From contig JAFWJP010000289.1 in NCBI GenBank assembly GCA_017514645.1, forward strand, positions 1 to 5,236: 5,236 bases of DNA, in the 5' to 3' direction. This document shows positions 1 through 5,236 of this stretch, in pieces. Source of the DNA: Solobacterium sp. (GTDB taxonomy: Bacteria; Bacillota_I; Bacilli_A; Erysipelotrichales; Erysipelotrichaceae). The notes beneath the pieces were generated by a model. That model saw nothing but the letters and a program-made list of their open reading frames with translations, was not told where the DNA came from and made no database searches. Made by a program: the position numbers and the translations under genes. Position 1 is the stretch's first letter. Each line of letters begins with the position of its first letter.

Positions 1-384
1 CATGCCATCCTGCCCGCAGAACACCCGCTCGCTCCCCGTGATCCCGTTCCCCTCAAGGAACTGGTCAACGACCCTTTCATCCTCGTAGACCTCGGAAACT
101 ACAGTGAACCGCTCCGCACCTTTGAACAGAACGGTCTCAAGCCGGACATCCGCTACATCATCGAGGACGACTACACGATCATGTCCATGGTTGAAGCCGG
201 AATGGGTGTCGGCATCCTCTCCCCCATGGTCCTGCAGAGAGCCAACTACAACATTGCCGTCCGCAGAACCGATCCACCGGTCATGCGCACTGTATGCATC
301 GGCTACCGCGATCCTGAACTGTTCACCGCCGCCGCAAAGGAAATGATCTCCTTCATCAAGGACCGGCTGGAGATCCTGCCGTAG
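1..384 (+). CDS. LysR-family transcriptional regulator, C-terminal part (5' end outside window)
   Basis: The frame is open from base 1 to the TAG at 382-384, giving 127 residues of a protein whose start lies upstream. The visible part matches the effector-binding (periplasmic-binding-like) domain of LysR-type regulators. It opens with an 'ILPAEHPLA' segment, followed by 'VPLKELVNDPFILVD', and then the typical 'EDDYTIMSMVEAGMGVGILSP' stretch (consensus: ED..T..S.VEAG.GI.ILP). The DNA-binding helix-turn-helix would be in the missing N-terminal half. These proteins are cytoplasmic regulators that bind a small effector through this domain; the effector cannot be read from the sequence. The next gene starts 11 bases downstream in the same direction, so the two may be co-transcribed. 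Family call is confident; target genes are unknown. Confidence 0.88.
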   Translation, partial: HAILPAEHPLAPRDPVPLKELVNDPFILVDLGNYSEPLRTFEQNGLKPDIRYIIEDDYTIMSMVEAGMGVGILSPMVLQRANYNIAVRRTDPPVMRTVCIGYRDPELFTAAAKEMISFIKDRLEILP

Positions 385-395
385 AAAGGAATCCC

Positions 396-1181
396 ATGGA
401 AAAGATCATCAGTATTGCGATCATTGTCCTGAGCGTCATCGTACTGCTCGCATTGTCCAATTCCTTTTTCAAGCGCATCCTGAAAAGCAGCACCCGCCTG
501 CCTCTGAAATACCTCAACAGCATCGTCAACTTCATCATTGTCCTCTTCGGAATCTATTCCGTCCTGAACCAGATCTCCCTGACCAAGGAACTCAGTACGA
601 TGCTGCTGGGAAGCAGCACTCTGATCATCGCCCTGATCACCTTCGCCGCCCAGCAGACCCTCGGCAATATCATTGCCGGTTTCTCCCTGTCCATGACGCA
701 CCCGGTCGAGATCGGTCACAAGGTCCGCATCGTCTCCGGCGGCTCCGTCGTCGCCGAAGGCGTGATCAAGGACATTACGATCCGCCACGTTGTCATCGAA
801 CAGTATGACGGACAGACCTGTATCGTACCCAACAGTCTGGTCGATTCCTCGGTCATCGTCAACACGAACTATCTGGATCAGGTCGGCAACTACCTCGAAT
901 TCGAAGTTGCGTACGATACCGATCTGGATAAGGCGCGGAAGATCATCCATGATCTTCTCGCGAAGGAAGAACCGGTGCTGAAGAAGGATGTACGGGTCTA
1001 TACCAGCAGGGTGACGGACAACGGTCTCATCCTGAAGTTTACCGTATGGACTGCTACCATCGATGACAACTACATCGTATGCAGTCACCTGCGGGAAGGA
1101 ATCGTGCAGGAATTCCTCAAAGAGGGTATTGTCATCCCCTATCAGACCATTACGATCAGCCGGATACAGACACCATCCTGA
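396..1181 (+). CDS. MscS-family small-conductance mechanosensitive ion channel
   Basis: This is a complete 261-residue protein, a little shorter than E. coli MscS (286). Channels of this family open under membrane tension to release solutes after hypo-osmotic shock. Hydrophobic segments lie at about residues 3-22 (TM1), 42-60 (TM2) and 70-100 (TM3). The TM3 and following motif 'FAAQQTLGNIIAGFSLSM' then 'HPVEIGHKVRI' matches the pore helix and the entry to the beta domain. The beta domain continues with 'YDGQTCIVPNSLV' (PN at 145-146) and 'VNTNY'. The C-terminal alpha/beta domain has 'FEVAYDTDLDKARKII' (169-184) and ends near 'EGIVIPYQT', as in MscS. The ATG is supported by AAAGGA at 385-390, five bases upstream. 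One deviation is His at 108 where the family usually has Asp (GD, here GH). It could be co-transcribed with the LysR gene; no functional link to the pyr genes is evident. Confidence 0.92.
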   Translation: MEKIISIAIIVLSVIVLLALSNSFFKRILKSSTRLPLKYLNSIVNFIIVLFGIYSVLNQISLTKELSTMLLGSSTLIIALITFAAQQTLGNIIAGFSLSMTHPVEIGHKVRIVSGGSVVAEGVIKDITIRHVVIEQYDGQTCIVPNSLVDSSVIVNTNYLDQVGNYLEFEVAYDTDLDKARKIIHDLLAKEEPVLKKDVRVYTSRVTDNGLILKFTVWTATIDDNYIVCSHLREGIVQEFLKEGIVIPYQTITISRIQTPS

Positions 1182-1183
1182 TG

Positions 1184-1197
1184 TGAAAGCATTTTCA
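1184..1197 (+). promoter_or_regulatory. cre-like palindrome (candidate CcpA site), also a short hairpin
   Basis: TGAAAGCATTTTCA matches the Firmicute catabolite-responsive element TGWNANCGNTNWCA at every specified position except the central G, which is A here. It lies just after the channel stop codon, with its 3' end 12 bases before the -35 box of the pyr promoter. An upstream position would fit an activating site, or none at all. The same bases form a 6-bp inverted repeat (GTGAAA 1183-1188 with TTTCAC 1193-1198) with a 4-base loop. No T-run follows, so it is not a standard terminator. Confidence 0.35.
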
Positions 1198-1209
1198 CGA
1201 ATTAGGGTC

Positions 1210-1237
1210 TTGCGATATCATTTCACTGTGGTAGAAT
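1210..1237 (+). promoter_or_regulatory. Sigma-A-type promoter of the pyr operon (extended -10)
   Basis: The -35 box is TTGCGA at 1210-1215 and the -10 box is TAGAAT at 1232-1237, with a 16-base spacer. A TG at 1229-1230 gives a TGnTAGAAT extended -10, which compensates for the shorter spacer and the weaker -35. Transcription would start around 1242-1245, giving a leader of roughly 65 bases before pyrB. It is the best promoter-like sequence in the only sizeable intergenic gap, directly ahead of a four-gene operon. The start site is predicted, not observed. Confidence 0.65.
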
Positions 1238-1246
1238 ACCGATGAT

Positions 1247-1286
1247 AAGAAGGATTCGCATACAGAAATGATGTGACCCTTTTTTT
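1247..1286 (+). terminator. Candidate leader attenuator: hairpin followed by T7
   Basis: In the predicted pyrB leader, TCGCAT (1256-1261) pairs with ATGTGA (1271-1276), including one G-U pair, around a 9-base loop. After a small internal loop, AGG (1251-1253) pairs with CCT (1278-1280). A-rich sequence at 1247-1250 can continue pairing into the following T-run. Seven T residues (1280-1286) follow directly. This is the layout of a modest intrinsic terminator between promoter and first gene, as in attenuated pyr operons. The stem is short and not very GC-rich, so it may only pause polymerase. No PyrR-binding-loop consensus is visible. Confidence 0.4.
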
Positions 1287-1294
1287 GAAAAAGT

Positions 1295-1303
1295 AAAAGG
1301 AGG
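1295..1303 (+). promoter_or_regulatory. Strong ribosome binding site of pyrB, possibly sequestered
   Basis: AAAAGGAGG lies five bases before the pyrB ATG at 1309 and fixes that start. Its AAAAGG part (1295-1300) is complementary to CCTTTT at 1278-1283, which also forms the right arm and T-tract of the leader hairpin. The two pairings therefore compete. The site would be partly masked if the second pairing forms. Confidence 0.75.
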
Positions 1304-1308
1304 ACTCT

Positions 1309-2214
1309 ATGAACAAGTATTCTCTGCTCACCATGAAAGATCTCACGAAGCAGGATATTCTTCAAATCCTCGATGACGCTTTACTGTTTGGTACTGATTA
1401 TAAAGATTGGCAGCTGCCTCGTTCCAAGGCACTGATTGCCAATCTTTTTTTTGAAGCGTCCACGAGAACCCATTATTCCTTCGAAAGCGCAGAACTGCAG
1501 CTCGGCTGCAAGGTTGCGGACATCGATGTCGGCAAAAGTTCTGTGACAAAGGGAGAAAGCCTCTATGATACCGTCAAGGTTCTGGAGTCCATCGGATACG
1601 ATGCAGTCGTCATCCGCCATTCCCAGGATGAATACTACAAAGAGCTGGAAAACATCAGTATTCCCATCCTGAACGGCGGAGACGGCCAGAAGGATCATCC
1701 CACCCAGTGCCTGCTGGACCTGCTGACCATGTACCAGGAATTCGGCACGCTGGAAGGTCTGAACGTTGTCATCTGCGGAGATATTCTCCACAGCAGGGTT
1801 GCCGCATCCGATAAGGAAGCCCTGGAGAAGATGGGCGCCACGGTACGCTTTGCCGGACCGGAGATCTGGAGACGGGAAGGCTTTACCCCCGTGGAGCTGG
1901 ACGATGTCATCGAAGAAGCGGATGTCGTCATGATGCTGCGGATCCAGAAGGAAAGAGGTTCCTCTCTCGGCGATATGACCGATGCAGAGTATCTGGAGCG
2001 CTACGGCATGAACAAGACACGCTATGCAAGGATGAAGGATACTGCCATCATCATGCATCCGGGACCCATCAACCGCGGCGTTGAGTTCGATACGGACCTT
2101 GTAGAGGCTCCGAAGAGCCGCTACTTCAAGCAGATCCAGAACGGTGTCCTGGTACGCAAATCAGTGATCAAGAGAGCCTTCGGCTATCCTCCGTTCGAGA
2201 AGGAGAACGCATGA
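1309..2214 (+). CDS. pyrB: Aspartate carbamoyltransferase catalytic subunit
   Basis: This cytoplasmic enzyme joins carbamoyl phosphate and L-aspartate to give N-carbamoyl-L-aspartate, the first committed step of pyrimidine synthesis. The protein has 301 residues, normal for a catalytic chain. The carbamoyl-phosphate loop is FEASTRT (48-54). 'SSVTKGESLYDT' (77-88) carries the mobile-loop Lys81, and 'VIRH' ends at His104. 'GDGQKDHPTQ' (124-133) holds the substrate-binding His130 and Gln133. 'GDILHSRV' (157-164) contains Arg163. In the aspartate domain, 'LRIQKER' (210-216) and 'HPGPINRGVE' (250-259) are present. One oddity is Leu160 where GD-x-K is usual (E. coli Lys164). No pyrI follows, so it is probably an unregulated trimer of the Bacillus type. 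The start is set by the AGGAGG at 1298-1303. It is the first gene of the operon and its stop overlaps the pyrC start. Confidence 0.97.
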   Translation: MNKYSLLTMKDLTKQDILQILDDALLFGTDYKDWQLPRSKALIANLFFEASTRTHYSFESAELQLGCKVADIDVGKSSVTKGESLYDTVKVLESIGYDAVVIRHSQDEYYKELENISIPILNGGDGQKDHPTQCLLDLLTMYQEFGTLEGLNVVICGDILHSRVAASDKEALEKMGATVRFAGPEIWRREGFTPVELDDVIEEADVVMMLRIQKERGSSLGDMTDAEYLERYGMNKTRYARMKDTAIIMHPGPINRGVEFDTDLVEAPKSRYFKQIQNGVLVRKSVIKRAFGYPPFEKENA

Positions 2215-3482
2215 AGTACGTGATCCGCGGCGGCAAGGTTCTCTTCAACAACGAGATCGTCGAACGGGACGTTCTGTTTGATGAAGAACAGATCCTGGAT
2301 GTCGCAGAACACATTGATACCGATGCGGAAGAAATCAACGCAGCAGGACTGACCGTTCTGCCGGGACTGGTGGATGTCCATGTCCACTTCCGCGAGCCGG
2401 GATATGAGCAGAAGGAAACCATCGCGACGGGTACCGCCGCTGCAGCCCACGGCGGATTCACCACCGTCTTCCCGATGCCCAACCTGAACCCGTTCCCGGA
2501 CAACGCGGAAACGATGACCGATTATCTGAAGCTCATCGAACGGGATGCCCGGGTACACGTTCACCCCTACGGAACGATCACCTGCAGTGAAAAGGGACAG
2601 ACCGTTACGGACTATGCCTCCCTCAAAGCACTGGGCATTCACTGGTTCAGTGATGACGGTGTCGGGGTCGCAGATGAAGCCGTCATGCGTCAGGCACTGA
2701 TCAAAGCCAAAGAGAACGATGTCATGATCGTCTGCCATACAGAAGACATGACTTACCGGAAACCGGGATCCTGCGTCAATGAAGGCGCGTATGCGGATTC
2801 CATGGGCTGGATCGGTATTCCCAACGCCTGTGAAAGCGCCCAGCTGGAGCGTGATCTGCGCCTGGCGCTGGAAACCGGCACAAAGTACCACGGATGCCAC
2901 ATTTCCGCCGTGGAAAGCGTAGAAGCCCTGCGGAAAGCCAAAGCAGCCGGTGCAGACGCATCTGCTGAAGTCACCGCCCATCACCTGCTTCTGGAAGAAA
3001 CAGATGTCAAGGGACCGGACTGGAAGATGAATCCCCCGCTGCGCTCCCACACAGACCGGATGGCTCTCATCGAAGCCCTGGAAGACGGTACGCTGGATTT
3101 CATTGCAAATGATCACGCACCGCATACACCGGCAGACAAAGCGAAGCCGATGTCCTCTGCTGCCTTCGGGATCATCTCCCTGGAGACGGCTTTCCCGCTG
3201 CTGTATACCGAATTCGTATACCGGCAGAAGCGCTGGACACTGGCACAGCTCGTCTCCTGGATGAGCGAAAAACCGGCAGAGCGCTTCGGTCTGGACAAGA
3301 CCGGACGGATCGAACCGGGATTTCACAGTGATTTTGCCCTCGTTGACCTGGAGCACGAGACAAAGATCGACAAGAGTACCTTCCTGTCCAAAGGGAGAAA
3401 CACACCGTTTGACGGCTGGACGGTACACGCAGAGATCAAGCAGACAATTGCAGGCGGGAAGACCGTCTGGAAAGGAGAATAA
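2211..3482 (+). CDS. pyrC: Dihydroorotase, class I
   Basis: This zinc amidohydrolase reversibly cyclises N-carbamoyl-L-aspartate to L-dihydroorotate, the step after PyrB. It has 423 residues, typical of the class I bacterial enzymes. The metal-binding HxH plus substrate Arg is 'DVHVHFREPG' (55-64; His57, His59, Arg61). 'MPNLNP' (89-94) lies in the substrate loop. 'FSDDGVGV' (146-153) contains the bridging Asp expected in class I enzymes. Metal-ligand histidines fall in 'VCHTED' (His176) and 'CHISA' (His230). The catalytic Asp is in 'NDHAPH' (Asp301). The C-terminal 'RNTPFDGW' is also family-typical. All key residues are present, so it should be active. Its ATG overlaps the pyrB stop as ATGA (2211-2214), with AAGGAG at 2200-2205, which suggests translational coupling. 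Its stop abuts the carA start. Confidence 0.97.
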   Translation: MKYVIRGGKVLFNNEIVERDVLFDEEQILDVAEHIDTDAEEINAAGLTVLPGLVDVHVHFREPGYEQKETIATGTAAAAHGGFTTVFPMPNLNPFPDNAETMTDYLKLIERDARVHVHPYGTITCSEKGQTVTDYASLKALGIHWFSDDGVGVADEAVMRQALIKAKENDVMIVCHTEDMTYRKPGSCVNEGAYADSMGWIGIPNACESAQLERDLRLALETGTKYHGCHISAVESVEALRKAKAAGADASAEVTAHHLLLEETDVKGPDWKMNPPLRSHTDRMALIEALEDGTLDFIANDHAPHTPADKAKPMSSAAFGIISLETAFPLLYTEFVYRQKRWTLAQLVSWMSEKPAERFGLDKTGRIEPGFHSDFALVDLEHETKIDKSTFLSKGRNTPFDGWTVHAEIKQTIAGGKTVWKGE

Positions 3483-4538
3483 ATGGAACGGATCCTTGTT
3501 CTGGAAGACGGTTCATTCTATAAAGGTGAAGCGCTCGGTGCAGATCGTTTCCGGATCGGTGAACTGATCTTCAACACCAGTATGACCGGTTATCAGGAAA
3601 TCCTGACAGACAGTGCCAATGCCGGTAAAATGATCGTCATGACCTATCCCCTCATCGGTGCCTACGGTATCAACCGGGAAGACAACGAAAGCCTGAAGCC
3701 CTCCCTGTTCGGACTGATCGTCCGTACAGCTGCCGATAAACCCTCCAATTTCCGCTGTGAGGAAACACTCGAAGCGTATCTGACACGGATGGGCATTCCG
3801 GCGATCCAGGGTGTTGATACCCGGGCAATCGTCCGCCGACTGCGCGAAAAGGGAACCATGCGGGCTTCCTTCTGCAATACGGAGAAAGAGATTCCTGCCC
3901 TGCTGAAAAAGATCAGGACCTATGTTCCTGAAGAACATCCCGTCAGAACCGTATCGACCCGCAGTACCTATCAGGTACCCGGAAGAAAACATAAAGTAGT
4001 TGTCATGGACTTCGGTGTCAAGCAGAGTACTCTGCGTGCCTGCGCAGACCGCGGCTACGACCTCATCGTCGTCCCGTACGATACCGACGCAAAGACAATA
4101 CTGGAATACCATCCGGAAGGAATTCTGCTCTCAACAGGTCCCGGAAATCCTGCAGGCCTGTCATCCGCTGCGGAAACCGTAAAGGAACTGATGACACAGA
4201 CGGTCGTCTACGGCTGCGGATTCGGCTGTGAACTGATTGGTCTTGCCTGCGGAGCTTCCCTGGTACGTCTGCCGCACGGGCATCACGGACCGAACCAGGC
4301 GGTTGTGGACTGCAGTACAGGACGTGTTCTGATCACTCACCAGAACCACGATTATGCCCTGGACGGGGAATCCCTCAAGGATACCGGCCTGCGCCTCACT
4401 CACCGCTCCCTGAACGATGAAAGCGCAGAGGGCATCTGCCATACCGAATACCGTGTCCGCGGCATTGAATATGACGCAGACGAAGCATTCTTCAACGATT
4501 TTGAAAGCGCCATGCGCGGGGAGGATACACATGCCTAG
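3483..4538 (+). CDS. carA: Carbamoyl phosphate synthase small subunit, predicted glutaminase-dead
   Basis: CarA normally hydrolyses glutamine and channels ammonia to CarB. The protein has 351 residues, close to usual. The N-terminal CarA domain is well kept: '[10 protein letters not shown]' (6-15), '[13 protein letters not shown]' (31-43), '[10 protein letters not shown]' (55-64) and '[17 protein letters not shown]' (110-126). The class I amidotransferase fold follows from about 170: '[13 protein letters not shown]' (173-185), 'LSTGPGNP' (216-223), 'GHHGPN' (266-271) and '[10 protein letters not shown]' (284-293). The active site is missing. The elbow that should read G-I-C-L-G-H-Q is GCGFGCE (244-250), putting Gly246 at the nucleophile position. 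After 'GIEY' (327-330) the HPEA-x-PGP segment with catalytic His and Glu is absent, and the sequence resumes at Asp331. The E. coli glutamine contacts Ser47, Leu270, Gln273, Gly313 and Phe314 align with Ala45, Phe247, Glu250, Asp290 and Tyr291. The frame is intact, so this is not a simple pseudogene. It starts directly after the pyrC stop, with AAAGGAG at 3471-3477. A structural or regulatory partner for an ammonia-using CarB is the best inference. Confidence 0.95.
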   Translation: MERILVLEDGSFYKGEALGADRFRIGELIFNTSMTGYQEILTDSANAGKMIVMTYPLIGAYGINREDNESLKPSLFGLIVRTAADKPSNFRCEETLEAYLTRMGIPAIQGVDTRAIVRRLREKGTMRASFCNTEKEIPALLKKIRTYVPEEHPVRTVSTRSTYQVPGRKHKVVVMDFGVKQSTLRACADRGYDLIVVPYDTDAKTILEYHPEGILLSTGPGNPAGLSSAAETVKELMTQTVVYGCGFGCELIGLACGASLVRLPHGHHGPNQAVVDCSTGRVLITHQNHDYALDGESLKDTGLRLTHRSLNDESAEGICHTEYRVRGIEYDADEAFFNDFESAMRGEDTHA

Positions 4539-5236
4539 ACGCGAGGATATCCATAAGATCCTGGTGATCGGATCCGGTCCGATCGTTATCGGCCAGGCTG
4601 CAGAATTCGACTATGCCGGTTCACAGGCCTGCCAGTCACTGCGGGAAGAAGGCTATGAGGTCATCCTGATCAACTCCAACCCGGCTACGATCATGACCGA
4701 TACAGCCATTGCGGACAGAGTCTACATTGAACCGCTGACCCTGGAATCCGCCAAGCGTGTCATCTTCAAGGAACGCCCGGACGCTGTTCTGGGTTCCCTT
4801 GGCGGACAGACCGGACTGAACCTGGTCGTAGATCTGCACAATGATGGTATTCTGGATGAATTCGGGGTTGAAGTACTCGGTACCGACCTGAATGCCATCA
4901 ACCAGGCAGAAGACCGGGAAATGTTCCGTTCCCTGATGCAGGAGATCCACGAACCGATTCCTGAAAGCGTCATCGTTCATTCCATTGAAGAAGCTGTGGA
5001 GTTCGGCAGTACCCAGGGCTATCCCCTCGTTGTACGTCCTGCCTATACACTGGGCGGAACCGGCGGCGGCTTTGCCCACAACGAAGAAGAACTGCGCGTC
5101 ATCACCGATACCGGACTGAAGATGTCTCCGGTCCATCAGTGCCTGATCGAGCAGTCCATCGCCGGCTACAAGGAGATCGAATACGAAGTCATGCGTGACG
5201 CGGCGGACAACGCAATCACCATCTGCAGCATGGAAA
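4531..5236 (+). CDS. carB: Carbamoyl phosphate synthase large subunit, N-terminal part (3' end outside window)
   Basis: CarB makes carbamoyl phosphate from bicarbonate, ammonia and two ATP. The first 235 residues are visible, out of about 1,060-1,075 in the family. They cover the pre-ATP-grasp domain and much of the first (carboxyphosphate) ATP-grasp domain. Motifs in order are '[19 protein letters not shown]' (10-28), '[10 protein letters not shown]' (48-57), 'LGGQTGLN' (90-97), 'AEDREMF' (126-132, with Arg129), '[14 protein letters not shown]' (167-180, with Arg169 and Gly175-176) and '[12 protein letters not shown]' (212-223, with Glu215). These match E. coli CarB almost position for position, so the carboxyphosphate site looks functional. 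The ATG overlaps the carA stop by 8 bases and has GGGGAGG at 4518-4524, inside carA, so the two are probably translationally coupled. The carbamate, oligomerisation and allosteric domains lie beyond the window. Confidence 0.97.
   Translation, partial: MPRREDIHKILVIGSGPIVIGQAAEFDYAGSQACQSLREEGYEVILINSNPATIMTDTAIADRVYIEPLTLESAKRVIFKERPDAVLGSLGGQTGLNLVVDLHNDGILDEFGVEVLGTDLNAINQAEDREMFRSLMQEIHEPIPESVIVHSIEEAVEFGSTQGYPLVVRPAYTLGGTGGGFAHNEEELRVITDTGLKMSPVHQCLIEQSIAGYKEIEYEVMRDAADNAITICSME

Noticed and set aside
303..1088. Long minus-strand open frame (261 codons) opposite the channel gene
   Set aside because: It is antisense to the MscS reading frame, its low-complexity Asp/Gln/Gly-rich translation resembles no family, and the + strand protein is clearly real.
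1183..1198. Terminator for the channel gene from the GTGAAA/TTTCAC inverted repeat
   Set aside because: The stem is only 6 bp, AT-rich and not followed by a T-run, so a protein-binding palindrome is at least as likely.
1293..1308. PyrR binding loop overlapping the pyrB ribosome binding site (AGTAAAAGGAGGACT)
   Set aside because: Only the GAGG part agrees with the consensus and is explained by the Shine-Dalgarno. The UCC part and the flanking stem are absent.
2184..3428. Minus-strand open frame of 414 codons opposite pyrC
   Set aside because: Its Cys/His/Phe-rich translation with no recognisable motif is what codon bias of the real pyrC gene produces on the other strand.
3483..4538. carA as a pseudogene or a sequencing-error artefact
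   Set aside because: The frame is intact over 351 codons, the domain motifs and C-terminus are preserved, and the ribosome binding sites and overlap with carB are normal. The changes are concentrated at the glutamine site.
4636..5136. Minus-strand open frame opposite carB
   Set aside because: It is a shadow of the strongly conserved CarB frame, with no motif of its own.
1..5236. Mobile elements, CRISPR arrays, tRNA or rRNA genes
   Set aside because: No transposase, integrase, regularly spaced repeats, cloverleaf or rRNA-like sequence was seen; the window is filled by housekeeping-type coding genes.

Overview
The window looks like part of a chromosome from a low-GC-lineage Gram-positive bacterium (Bacillota) with a moderately high GC content. 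The clues are strong AGGAGG-type ribosome binding sites, the Bacillus-like order pyrB-pyrC-carA-carB, a class I dihydroorotase and a 301-residue aspartate transcarbamoylase with no pyrI beside it. Erysipelotrichia-like gut Firmicutes would fit, but that is only an impression from protein style. All recognisable genes lie on the + strand.

Layout. Bases 1-384 hold the C-terminal half of a LysR-type regulator, cut by the window edge. After 11 bases comes a complete small MscS-type mechanosensitive channel (396-1181). Bases 1182-1308 are the only real intergenic region. They contain a cre-like palindrome, a convincing extended -10 promoter, a leader hairpin followed by seven T residues (candidate attenuator) and a strong Shine-Dalgarno sequence. 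Then a tightly packed pyrimidine operon runs to the window end: pyrB (1309-2214), pyrC (2211-3482), carA (3483-4538) and carB (from 4531, cut at 5236). Junctions are a 4-base ATGA overlap, zero spacing and an 8-base overlap, so translational coupling is likely.

Together the four pyr genes make carbamoyl phosphate (CarA/CarB), condense it with aspartate (PyrB) and cyclise carbamoyl aspartate to dihydroorotate (PyrC). The PyrR regulator and the PyrP uracil permease that head many Firmicute pyr operons are not next to pyrB, and no PyrR-binding-loop consensus is visible in the leader.

Main discovery. CarA is full in frame and conserved along its length, but its glutaminase site has been dismantled. 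The nucleophile Cys position is Gly (nucleophile elbow reads GCGFGCE instead of G-I-C-L-G-H-Q). The HPEA-x-PGP segment carrying the catalytic His and Glu is cleanly missing. Several glutamine-contact residues are also changed. The visible part of CarB looks intact. The operon therefore appears to encode an ammonia-dependent carbamoyl phosphate synthetase with a structurally retained but glutaminase-dead small subunit, a bacterial parallel to the loss of the catalytic Cys in vertebrate CPS1.
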